Assembly: GCA_910579835.1 (NCBI GenBank)
Contig: CAJTWQ010000082.1
Coordinates: 1 to 5,394, forward strand
Reading direction: 5' to 3'
From: an uncultured Ruminococcus sp.
GTDB lineage: Bacteria > Bacillota > Clostridia > Oscillospirales > Ruminococcaceae
Length of the DNA: 5,394 bases
Shown: positions 1 to 4,640 of the stretch, one piece after another
Position numbering within the stretch: position 1 is the stretch's first letter
How the letters are laid out: the number at the start of each line of letters is the position of its first letter
Notes under the pieces: generated by a model
What the model was told of the DNA's origin: nothing
What the model saw: the letters and a program-made list of their open reading frames with translations, nothing else
The model's database searches: none
Program-made: the position numbers and the translations under genes

Positions 1-55
1 GTTTGAGGGGCGTGTGTCGATAGACGTATGGGTTCAAGTCCCATTACTCGCACCA
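1..55 (+). tRNA. tRNA-Leu(GAG), 3' part only
   Basis: The window opens inside the anticodon arm. Visible parts are the loop with anticodon GAG at 5-7, the 3' anticodon strand (10-14), a long class II variable arm with a GTC/GAC stem around GATA (16-24), a T arm with ATGGG/CCAT stems around TTCAAGT (28-44), the 3' acceptor strand TACTCGC (45-51), discriminator A52 and an encoded CCA (53-55). The long variable arm plus discriminator A fits tRNA-Leu, and the layout matches bacterial leucine tRNAs. The 5' half lies outside the window, so the anticodon call rests on loop position alone. It is followed after 25 bases by tRNA-Ser, probably on one transcript. Confidence 0.88.
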
Positions 56-57
56 TC

Positions 58-73
58 TCCTGCTTTTGCAGGG
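58..73 (+). other. Small hairpin in the tRNA-Leu/tRNA-Ser spacer
   Basis: CCTGC (59-63) pairs with GCAGG (68-72) around a TTTT loop, extended by one T-G wobble, and is followed by ATTTTAT. It could be a weak intrinsic terminator or a processing hairpin between the two tRNAs. The stem is short and the T tract poor, so much transcription probably continues into tRNA-Ser. Confidence 0.35.
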
Positions 74-80
74 ATTTTAT

Positions 81-172
81 GGACAGGTGGCTGAGCTGGT
101 CTAAGGCGCACGACTGGAACTCGTGTATACGTTAATAGCGTATCGAGGGTTCGAATCCCTCCCTGTCCGCCA
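81..172 (+). tRNA. tRNA-Ser(GGA)
   Basis: This is a complete class II tRNA. Acceptor GGACAGG (81-87) pairs with CCTGTCC (162-168), followed by discriminator G169 and encoded CCA 170-172. The anticodon stem is CACGA/TCGTG (109-113/121-125) around loop CTGGAAC, giving anticodon GGA at 116-118, which reads UCC and UCU serine codons. The long variable arm has stem ATACG/CGTAT (127-131/139-143). The T arm is GAGGG/CCCTC around TTCGAAT (145-161). It is a host housekeeping gene. Its 3' end faces the lysis end of the prophage, a position often used by tyrosine-recombinase phages for integration. Confidence 0.96.
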
Positions 173-177
173 TGTAT

Positions 178-213
178 AGCCGTTTGTGAGTTGTTCACAA
201 ACGGCTGTTTTTA
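178..213 (+). terminator. Intrinsic terminator of the tRNA operon
   Basis: AGCCGTTTGTGA (178-189) and TCACAAACGGCT (195-206) form a perfect 12-bp stem around a GTTGT loop, followed by GTTTTTAT. It starts 6 bases after the tRNA-Ser CCA and ends plus-strand transcription before the phage genes. Confidence 0.92.
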
Positions 214-225
214 TATAAAAAACAT

Positions 226-248
226 TACTACGACACCTACTACGACAC
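226..248. repeat. 11-bp tandem direct repeat near the tRNA/prophage boundary
   Basis: TACTACGACAC occurs at 226-236 and again at 238-248, one base apart, so the units recur every 12 bp. It lies in AT-rich noncoding DNA between the host tRNA terminator and the phage operon terminator. This is compatible with paired recombinase or regulator binding sites at an attachment region. With two copies and no integrase in view, the role is an inference. Confidence 0.6.
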
Positions 249-283
249 TTGTACCAAATAAAATGACAATAAAAGGAACAAAA

Positions 284-309
284 CCGCCTTTGAAAACATC
301 CAAAGGCGG
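284..309 (-). terminator. Intrinsic terminator of the phage late operon (probably bidirectional)
   Basis: CCGCCTTTG (284-292) pairs perfectly with CAAAGGCGG (301-309) around an 8-base loop. On the minus strand it follows the lysin stop codon by 8 bases and leads into TTTTGTTCCTTTT. On the plus strand it is followed by CATTTTTATTA, so it may also stop readthrough from the tRNA side. Confidence 0.88.
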
Positions 310-317
310 CATTTTTA

Positions 318-833
318 TTATTTTTCAGTCAGCGACCCCTCATAAGTCACGCCGTCGATGATAAGCGTGACAGATTTAGTCTGCTTTGCCGGAGCAGAGT
401 TTCCGGTTCTGTAGCCGTCGTCATAAGTACCGCCCTCGCAGTTGGGAATGCCGGAAATCTGCGAAACATCAAAGCTGTTTCCCTTGCAAAAATTCTGTCG
501 GACGCAGTAGTGACAGTGACTTCCTGTGGAATATCCCGTGCTGCCCTCGACGCCGATAACGTCCGTGATCTTCACGCTCTGCCCCACCTTGACTCTGATC
601 TCGCTGAGATGTCCGTAATAATAATATCTCCCGTCTGTTCCCTTGATGCACACATACTGCCCGAATCCCTGCGAGTGATTTCCGGAATTTTCCCAGCCGG
701 TATAATGTACCGTTCCATTAACCGTGCTGTGAATTTCCTTGCTGTCGATTCCCACCAGATCCAGACCGTCATGAACTGAATCGCCCTTGTATGCCTGTGT
801 TACCTTGAATTTCCCCATGTATGGACTGTTCAT
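318..833 (-). CDS. Phage endolysin, M23-family peptidoglycan endopeptidase
   Basis: This 171-residue protein is a compact M23 (LytM/lysostaphin-type) zinc metallopeptidase that should cut peptide cross-links in peptidoglycan at lysis. The family motifs are present: HDGLD gives ligands H21 and D25, YGHLS supplies H75, and the HCH motif near GSTGYSTGS supplies H106 and H108. The active site therefore looks intact. The peptidase core spans about residues 5-125. A short tail after about residue 135 ends in a beta-rich stretch (VTLIIDGVTYEG) of unknown role, perhaps wall binding. There is no signal peptide, so export should depend on the holin encoded just upstream. AAGGAGGG at 841-848, 7 bases before the ATG, fixes the start and lies within the last codons of the holin gene. 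Only 3 bases separate the two genes. A tail-associated M23 peptidase is less likely given its place next to the holin at the operon end. Confidence 0.9.
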   Translation of the reverse strand: MNSPYMGKFKVTQAYKGDSVHDGLDLVGIDSKEIHSTVNGTVHYTGWENSGNHSQGFGQYVCIKGTDGRYYYYGHLSEIRVKVGQSVKITDVIGVEGSTGYSTGSHCHYCVRQNFCKGNSFDVSQISGIPNCEGGTYDDGYRTGNSAPAKQTKSVTLIIDGVTYEGSLTEK

Positions 834-836
834 AAA

Positions 837-1208
837 TTATCCCTCCTTGAAATTTTTAAGCTTTCTGATGATTTTTAACGCCCACTGTGCGTCCGAATTT
901 ATCTCCGCATAGTTCTCAAACAGGCTGATAACTTCCATGACCGTTATGTAAATAAATACTGCCACCGCAGTTATTTTCCCTGCTATCGCCGACAGCTCCG
1001 CAGCCTCGTAATACCTGCCGAGAGCCTTTATGCCTATATCCAGACCGCAGGCAGACGTCATAACAATGATCTCGCCCAGCTTGTTAAGACCGCCTTTGCG
1101 CATTTTAGAACTGCTTATGTTGTTCTGGCAATAAGCTTTTATGATGCCTGTAAGATAGTCCGCGCAAGCAAGACCCAGAACGATAATTAACATGATTATG
1201 TACTGCAT
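837..1208 (-). CDS. Phage holin, TcdE/Cph1-type (phage_holin_4 family)
   Basis: This 123-residue membrane protein should form the holes that release the lysin at the end of infection. Three hydrophobic segments are visible at about residues 3-23, 45-62 and 72-97, with a basic C-terminal tail (KIIRKLKNFKEG). The family signature is the motif ADYLTGIIKA (16-25) followed by a polar stretch ending in SSSKMRKGGLNKLG (32-45), as in clostridial holins of the toxin-secretion/phage-lysis group. Its ATG overlaps the stop of the tail-fibre gene (TAATG, sharing base 1208), so translation is probably coupled. A GGAGGAG site at 1216-1222 lies 7 bases upstream. The lysin gene follows after 3 bases, the usual holin-lysin cassette. 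Length and topology are typical. Confidence 0.91.
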   Translation of the reverse strand: MQYIIMLIIVLGLACADYLTGIIKAYCQNNISSSKMRKGGLNKLGEIIVMTSACGLDIGIKALGRYYEAAELSAIAGKITAVAVFIYITVMEVISLFENYAEINSDAQWALKIIRKLKNFKEG

Positions 1209-1951
1209 TATGTTTCTCCTCCCATAATCGCCGCTTCCAGAGCCGCAAGACGTTCCTCGACCGATGGCTTGTACGGTTCGTAGGTATCGTCGGTGATATC
1301 AGCACAGCGGAGCATAGGGTAAATGGTTTCGTTGTTGAAAACTGCTCCTGCGGTTATTATCAGCCTTGTTGAATTGGCAGTCATAGCGTCGGTCACGGTA
1401 ATATTTTTTTGAGTTCGGGCAAGCGTGTGAATTCCGCTTTCATCATAATAGCAATATTGGATATATGCCCGGTCATCAAGCTCGCCGCTTAAAATATACC
1501 TGCCATTGGGATAAAATTTAACTGTGGAGTTGTTAGCGCTTGAAGAACCGTTTTCTATGCAAAAATAAAATACACTCGCGGCGCTTCCTGTATTGGCTCC
1601 GTTTAAAGTGATGCTGCCATCTGAATTTACAGCGGCAGCAACACCGTTAACGGTTCTGCTTTGACAATTATTTTTGATCAGATTCTTCCTCTGATACCCC
1701 AGTGTACTGCGGTTTACAGCAATTTCCGATCTTATTCCGGCGTCGTCATAATTTTCAAGAGATGAAAGCTTTTGCTTTTCCTCATCCGTAAAGTCGTTGG
1801 CAGACAGTCCCCTGCCCGTGACTGCGTTAATTTTTTGAAAAAGAGCCGCATCGATCTTTTCCATATTTTCAGTTATTATTGTCATATCAAACTTGTTTGA
1901 GTGATCTTCCTGTTTGCCGAGATTGTAATTTTGTGTATAGGTCACAGCCAT
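1208..1951 (-). CDS. Putative phage tail fibre / receptor-binding protein
   Basis: This 247-residue protein is probably a tail-tip appendage that contacts the host surface. The N-terminus (NYNLGKQEDHSNKFDMTIITENMEKIDAAL written in two parts: NYNLGKQEDHSNKFD, then MTIITENMEKIDAAL) and the following GRGLSANDFTDEEKQKL (47-62) are a recurring attachment module of clostridial phage fibres. The middle (about 88-220) is beta-rich and begins with a repeated phage motif, YQRKNLIKN followed by TVNGVAAAVNSDGSITLNG. This resembles carbohydrate-binding or jelly-roll fibre domains. The C-terminus, TYEPYKPSVEERLAALEAAI (224-242, ending in a short helix), is also common in such proteins and may trimerise. 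The start is set by GGAGGG at 1960-1965, 8 bases before the ATG and inside the end of the Tal-like gene, whose stop is one base away. The fibre role rests on motifs and position; no enzymatic motif is seen. Confidence 0.75.
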   Translation of the reverse strand: MAVTYTQNYNLGKQEDHSNKFDMTIITENMEKIDAALFQKINAVTGRGLSANDFTDEEKQKLSSLENYDDAGIRSEIAVNRSTLGYQRKNLIKNNCQSRTVNGVAAAVNSDGSITLNGANTGSAASVFYFCIENGSSSANNSTVKFYPNGRYILSGELDDRAYIQYCYYDESGIHTLARTQKNITVTDAMTANSTRLIITAGAVFNNETIYPMLRCADITDDTYEPYKPSVEERLAALEAAIMGGET

Positions 1952-1952
1952 G

Positions 1953-3344
1953 TTATTTTCCCTCCAATTGATTTATTGTCCGCATCTCCAGAGCCGAGAT
2001 CGGGAACTGTTCCATACCGCTTATGCTTTGAGACATAATGCTGTTCTGTATAGCCCTGTTCTGCTTGTCCTCTGCACTTCTGCCGGACGAGATAGTACTG
2101 CCCATGTATGCAGGCCGCACCAGGCTTTCCCGGAGATTTCCGAGAATCATACGGATGATATCTCCCGTCAGCTCATCCTTTTCCACTTCGGTTATGCGCT
2201 GAGCAGTGGAAATGTCAAGCTCCGGGCAGTAAATCGTACCGCTGTCTCCATAGTTATAATTTTGCAGTCCTATGAAATCTTCATATTCCGGATCGCGTTC
2301 GAGCGCAGCGATCTGCACCTCATACGTTACTTTCGGCGTGTTGACTGTGTTCCAGTATGCAAAGCCATCTGCCGTGAGCCGCTCCATAGCTCCGTCTGGC
2401 TCGGAGTAATTAAACTGAACCATGCGCACTATCGGATGATGCACAAAACTGCTTGGCTTTATAGTCGCCACACTCCACATATTGCCGTAGTTGTCGTAAC
2501 ACAGCAGATTTGTACAGAAATCAGTGTAATCCACTTTCTGCGATATCCTGGTCATATCAAGGGAGTACCGCAGGCAGAAAGCATTATCCTTTGCATACTG
2601 CATCCGCTTATTGATGCTGAAATAAAAATTATCCCGGTATAGCTCGCCGCCGTAACGGTTTTTCAGGCAGTTATCCGCGCCGATCATCGCCGCCCAAAGC
2701 GTAGTATTCACCAGCTCGTCACCGCCCAGAGATGTCTGTATATCGGAATATCCCTCGAATTTGTAATACTCGTATCCTGGCAGGTCAGCCTTTTCAATGC
2801 TGCTGAAACAGAAATCCATGAAAGCGCTTGCATTGCCGCCGGGGAATGCGGCGAAAGTTATGAGCATATCCGCCATATCGCAGGTTAGGTGCTTTGCGTG
2901 TACAGTCATGGTCATGCCTCCGCTGTCTATAGCAGGTTCCTGAGAATCTATCCGGAACAGCTGACCGCTTATCTTCAGTATGTTTCCGACAAGGAGATAT
3001 TTCCATTTGCCCCACTCGTCCAATGGATGTACCAGCTGCACGTCCCAGCGATCGTCATTGTGTACGGACGTGCAGCTTATCGGTTCGAGAACTGCAAGAC
3101 CGTTGTGGTCAAATCCGTTCTGCGGCTCGCCGATATCGTATACTCTTATTACGTTTTCACGTTCTAACGCCCACATATCTATTCCTGTAATTCCGGGCAT
3201 CAGCATATTAAACGGCAGTCCGTCGTTGACCGTTGGATCGATTCTCCAAAGCGCATGAGGATAAGGCTTATCCATGGATTTTTCGGGGCATTCTATAAAG
3301 TTTTCGTTTGTTGGAAGTCCGTCCTCGCCTATGTGCCAGCTCAT
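1953..3344 (-). CDS. Tal-like phage tail protein (phage minor structural protein family)
   Basis: This 463-residue protein probably forms the tail tip or baseplate hub below the tail tube. Residues ~88-165 match the style of the phage minor structural protein N-terminal region and prophage tail endopeptidase family. Landmarks are HNDDRWDVQLVHPLDEWGKW, then VGNILKISGQLFRIDSQEP, then MTVHAKHLTCDMADM. In that family this part builds the hub and the rest carries variable domains. Before it, residues 1-50 hold a separate module, WHIGEDGLP then ALWRIDPTVNDGLPF, seen in phage and surface proteins of gut clostridia. The C-terminal ~50 residues are helical and polar (SGRSAEDKQNRAIQNSIM). No peptidase active site can be recognised. 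GGAGGGG at 3352-3358, 7 bases upstream, supports the ATG and lies in the last codons of the preceding gene. A long plus-strand reading frame inside this gene is a shadow. Confidence 0.82.
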   Translation of the reverse strand: MSWHIGEDGLPTNENFIECPEKSMDKPYPHALWRIDPTVNDGLPFNMLMPGITGIDMWALERENVIRVYDIGEPQNGFDHNGLAVLEPISCTSVHNDDRWDVQLVHPLDEWGKWKYLLVGNILKISGQLFRIDSQEPAIDSGGMTMTVHAKHLTCDMADMLITFAAFPGGNASAFMDFCFSSIEKADLPGYEYYKFEGYSDIQTSLGGDELVNTTLWAAMIGADNCLKNRYGGELYRDNFYFSINKRMQYAKDNAFCLRYSLDMTRISQKVDYTDFCTNLLCYDNYGNMWSVATIKPSSFVHHPIVRMVQFNYSEPDGAMERLTADGFAYWNTVNTPKVTYEVQIAALERDPEYEDFIGLQNYNYGDSGTIYCPELDISTAQRITEVEKDELTGDIIRMILGNLRESLVRPAYMGSTISSGRSAEDKQNRAIQNSIMSQSISGMEQFPISALEMRTINQLEGK

Positions 3345-3348
3345 AAAA

Positions 3349-4143
3349 TCACCCCTCCGCCGCTATAGGAAATCCTATTGAATTCAGATAAGCAGGATTA
3401 CGGACTTGCTCGTCAGTGACTTCGTGGGAAGTACCCGTTGAATCAATGACTATATTTTTATTATCAAGCAGGATTATGTCGTTTACGCTTCCGCTGTAGA
3501 ATGCAGTTTTCTGCGTTTTATCGGGATTTGTTCTGATTCTCAAAAAGGAATTGTCAAAAGCATAGGCGTTTCCGTCTCTTGATTCCTGAGGAACATCAAA
3601 ATCAATTGTACATCCCGTATAATCCAGCCGTACATTGCAGAAATATCCCCATGCCCTGTTGTAATAATCATGGTCAAACAGAAAATGTTCATTTCCTCCG
3701 AAAGCTATATTCAGTCCACAGCTATAAAATCTGATACCGGCATTAAATATTTCTTTTGAACCGCCTGACACTCTTTTTCCTGAAATTTGACAATCTTTTA
3801 ATATCCAGTAATAATCGGCAGCAGTGTTTTTTATCAGAGGTTCAGTCGAGTTTTCAATCGTAAAATCCTTGATGTGAAAATTTTTTATGTATTTGTTTTT
3901 ACGGTATATTTCTTCGAGGTTAAAGTACATATTATAGGCGTTATCGATAGTCCAGCCATTGCCGTTGATTTCCTCGCAGTTTGCCGTAATTATCCCGACC
4001 CCGGTAGGCGCGATCTCGTTCATATCAAACGTTCCGCCGCCCTCCGGAAGCTCCACATAAGCGCCGGTTGTACCTATCGCCGTTACAAATTCTTCCCAGT
4101 TTCCGGGAATGTATGGGTCTGTTTGCGTGCCTGTGCCCTGCAT
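3349..4143 (-). CDS. Beta-helix-like phage structural protein, specific role unknown
   Basis: This 264-residue protein is probably part of the tail tip or an adhesion appendage. It starts with GTGTQTDPYIPGNWEEFVTAI (shown here without its first two residues), the usual opening of pectin-lyase-fold proteins in gut Firmicutes and their phages. There follows ELPEGGGTFDMNEI, NGNGWTIDN (61-69) and short N/I/D-rich strands such as IKNFHIKDFTIENST (86-100). These look like successive rungs of a right-handed beta-helix. No lyase or hydrolase catalytic motif is evident, so structural or glycan-binding use is more likely than catalysis. The end, RNPAYLNSIGFPIAAEG, resembles the close of such a domain, usually followed by a W-x-I-D-x-x-x-N-D-G-x-P element; here that element is in the next gene. 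AGGAGG at 4151-4156, 7 bases upstream, sets the start. It is the first gene after the 500-base gap and its stop is 4 bases from the Tal-like gene. Confidence 0.68.
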   Translation of the reverse strand: MQGTGTQTDPYIPGNWEEFVTAIGTTGAYVELPEGGGTFDMNEIAPTGVGIITANCEEINGNGWTIDNAYNMYFNLEEIYRKNKYIKNFHIKDFTIENSTEPLIKNTAADYYWILKDCQISGKRVSGGSKEIFNAGIRFYSCGLNIAFGGNEHFLFDHDYYNRAWGYFCNVRLDYTGCTIDFDVPQESRDGNAYAFDNSFLRIRTNPDKTQKTAFYSGSVNDIILLDNKNIVIDSTGTSHEVTDEQVRNPAYLNSIGFPIAAEG

Positions 4144-4279
4144 ATTTTTACCTCCTGTTAATTAATACCACCTGCCTCCGATTCTCTTATGCGTGCGAAA
4201 GCAGACTATTTCCGCCACAGAGAGAACAACGAGCAAAGCGAGTGAAAGCGTGAACTGCGGTCAAGCCGGCTGCAGCTTG
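4144..4279. other. Noncoding stretch between the beta-helix gene and the small-toxin locus
   Basis: Apart from the ribosome site of the beta-helix gene (4151-4156) no credible gene is seen on either strand. The minus strand has stops in the frame of neighbouring genes. The plus-strand frame crossing it runs antisense into the beta-helix gene. The part at 4230-4252 is purine-rich with two close AAAGCG copies, too short to call a repeat family. If the hairpin downstream of the toxin locus is an efficient terminator, a minus-strand promoter would be needed here, yet none close to consensus is visible. Confidence 0.5.
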
Positions 4280-4316
4280 CAATAAGAAAAGCGCCTTGAA
4301 TTTCTTCAAAACGCTT
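4280..4316 (-). terminator. GAAA-capped hairpin with U-rich tail, minus strand
   Basis: Read as minus-strand RNA, AAGCGUUUUGAA (4316-4305) pairs along all 12 positions with UUCAAGGCGCUU (4300-4289) around a GAAA tetraloop, counting two adjacent U-G wobbles. UUCUUAUU follows. On the plus strand the two wobbles become C-A mismatches, so the element fits minus-strand RNA. It would act as a terminator or stability hairpin beyond the toxin gene, but it also lies in the path of late-operon transcription. Confidence 0.72.
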
Positions 4317-4342
4317 GACATTTTCTTAAATTATGATATAAT
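4315..4342 (+). promoter_or_regulatory. Consensus sigma-A promoter of the antisense RNA
   Basis: The -35 box TTGACA (4315-4320) and -10 box TATAAT (4337-4342) are both perfect consensus, 16 bases apart, with an extended -10 TG at 4334-4335. Transcription should start near 4349-4350. It opposes the late operon and drives no protein gene, only the short RNA ending at 4434-4437. Confidence 0.88.
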
Positions 4343-4349
4343 ATATTTA

Positions 4350-4437
4350 GAAAGGATGCTGCGATAAGCGGTTCTCCCTCAGTAATTCGTTAAAAAATAA
4401 CCGTTACATTTTGGTCGATGGGCGGTTATTTTTTATT
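4350..4437 (+). ncRNA. Candidate type I antitoxin RNA
   Basis: This is a predicted ~85-90-base untranslated RNA from the promoter at 4315-4342 to the terminator at 4392-4434. No start codon with a usable ribosome site is seen. It is fully complementary to the 3' end of the toxin mRNA, covering the shared terminator and the last few codons (about 4392-4437). Its 5' part also carries CTCCCTC (4374-4380), able to pair with the toxin Shine-Dalgarno GGGGGUGAG in trans. By analogy with par (RNA I/RNA II), txpA/ratA and bsrG systems it would repress translation or destabilise the toxin mRNA. Ends are estimated from promoter and terminator positions. Confidence 0.72.
4392..4434. terminator. Shared bidirectional terminator of toxin and antitoxin
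   Basis: AAAAAATAACCG (4392-4403) and CGGTTATTTTTT (4423-4434) form a perfect 12-bp inverted repeat around a 19-base loop. The A/T outer part supplies a U tract in both directions, so it can end the plus-strand RNA and the minus-strand toxin mRNA. The toxin stop codon (4426-4428) is inside the stem. Convergent transcripts sharing one terminator is the arrangement of the pAD1 par and txpA/ratA loci. Confidence 0.88.
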
Positions 4438-4512
4438 CTTATGTATATCGCAAACAAGAGCAACTAATCCGATTAGAACATTAAACAATGTTAGAATTTC
4501 AAGTGTACTCAT
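4426..4512 (-). CDS. Small hydrophobic peptide, putative type I (holin-like) toxin
   Basis: This 28-residue peptide reads MSTLEILTLFNV, LIGLVALVCD, IHKNKK. One hydrophobic segment spans about residues 4-20, then comes a polar, basic tail. This is the build of Firmicutes type I toxins (TxpA/BsrG/Fst-like) and of the peptides annotated as putative holin-like toxins, which also tend to start with M-S/T-x-x-E. Such peptides insert in the membrane and stop growth when made in excess. A near-ideal Shine-Dalgarno GGGGGTGA (4519-4526) lies 6 bases before the ATG. A consensus promoter lies about 90 bases upstream and a terminator overlaps the stop codon. It has its own promoter, unlike its tail-gene neighbours. 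It could instead be a small holin-like accessory, but the convergent RNA favours toxin-antitoxin. Confidence 0.78.
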   Translation of the reverse strand: MSTLEILTLFNVLIGLVALVCDIHKNKK

Positions 4513-4604
4513 GAACGCTCACCCCCGTTTCCGAGGGAAGAATTGAACCGCCTACCGTTATGCAGCATCCGGGCAGCTTTGCGCATTATGTGCATGGCCG
4601 CCTT
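4513..4604 (-). promoter_or_regulatory. Structured 5' leader of the toxin mRNA
   Basis: This is a ~90-base untranslated leader between the predicted start site and the toxin ATG. It contains a self-complementary pair ATGC-GCA / TGC-T-GCAT in the middle and the element GGCGGTT (plus-strand 4546-4552), an exact complement of AACCGCC at the mRNA 3' end (plus-strand 4421-4427). Such 5'-3' pairing is a known way type I toxin mRNAs are kept untranslated after transcription. Whether it competes with the terminator stem is unknown. Confidence 0.55.
4522..4537 (-). promoter_or_regulatory. Hairpin sequestering the toxin Shine-Dalgarno
   Basis: In the toxin mRNA CCCUC (4537-4533) can pair with GGGGG (4526-4522) around the six-base loop GGAAAC, with one U-G pair among five. 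The GGGGG is the core of the ribosome site GGGGGUGA. Hidden ribosome sites are typical of type I toxin mRNAs. The stem is short but GC-rich. Confidence 0.66.
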
Positions 4605-4610
4605 GTTTTT

Positions 4611-4639
4611 ATTATATCACAGATGCCGGTTTTTGTCAA
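4611..4639 (-). promoter_or_regulatory. Consensus sigma-A promoter of the toxin gene
   Basis: On the minus strand TTGACA (4639-4634) and TATAAT (4616-4611) are both perfect consensus with the ideal 17-base spacing and an extended -10 TG. Transcription should start near 4604. The -35 box lies one base past the stop codon of the upstream tail gene, so the promoter fits tightly into the gene junction. Confidence 0.9.
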
Positions 4640-4640
4640 A

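Larger units (their letters stand above)
140..250. other. Candidate prophage attachment region at the tRNA-Ser 3' end
   Basis: Host tRNA DNA ends and phage late genes begin within this stretch. Many tyrosine-recombinase prophages use the T arm and 3' end of a tRNA as attB and restore the tRNA on integration, so the 3' part of tRNA-Ser is the most likely core. The direct repeats at 226-248 could instead be integrase arm sites or mark the crossover. The partner att copy and the integrase lie outside the window, so the core cannot be fixed from this sequence. Confidence 0.33.
4354..4570. repeat. Imperfect inverted repeat giving both transcripts a related leader
   Basis: The plus strand at 4354-4380 and the minus strand at 4570-4533 share the same ordered blocks: GGATGCTGC, then ATAA, then GCGGTTC, then TCCCTC. 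The toxin-side copy has about 11 extra bases between blocks. The antitoxin RNA and toxin mRNA therefore carry like, not complementary, 5' sequences. Confidence 0.7.

Noticed and set aside
226..248. Treating the TACTACGACAC pair as the start of a CRISPR or minisatellite array
   Set aside because: Only two 11-bp copies one base apart are present, with no spacers or further units.
1950..2642. A 230-residue plus-strand reading frame antisense to the Tal-like gene
   Set aside because: It lies wholly opposite a well-supported tail gene, shows no recognisable motif, has no good ribosome site and reads as a low-complexity mirror of the coding strand.
3874..4253. Two overlapping plus-strand frames over the beta-helix gene start and the gap
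   Set aside because: Both are mostly antisense to the beta-helix gene and have no ribosome site; their composition gives no support for a protein.
4144..4640. A diversity-generating retroelement or CRISPR array in the long noncoding gap near tail genes
   Set aside because: No reverse transcriptase, no template/variable repeat pair with adenine-specific changes and no regularly spaced repeats are visible; the two-promoter small-RNA locus explains most of the gap.
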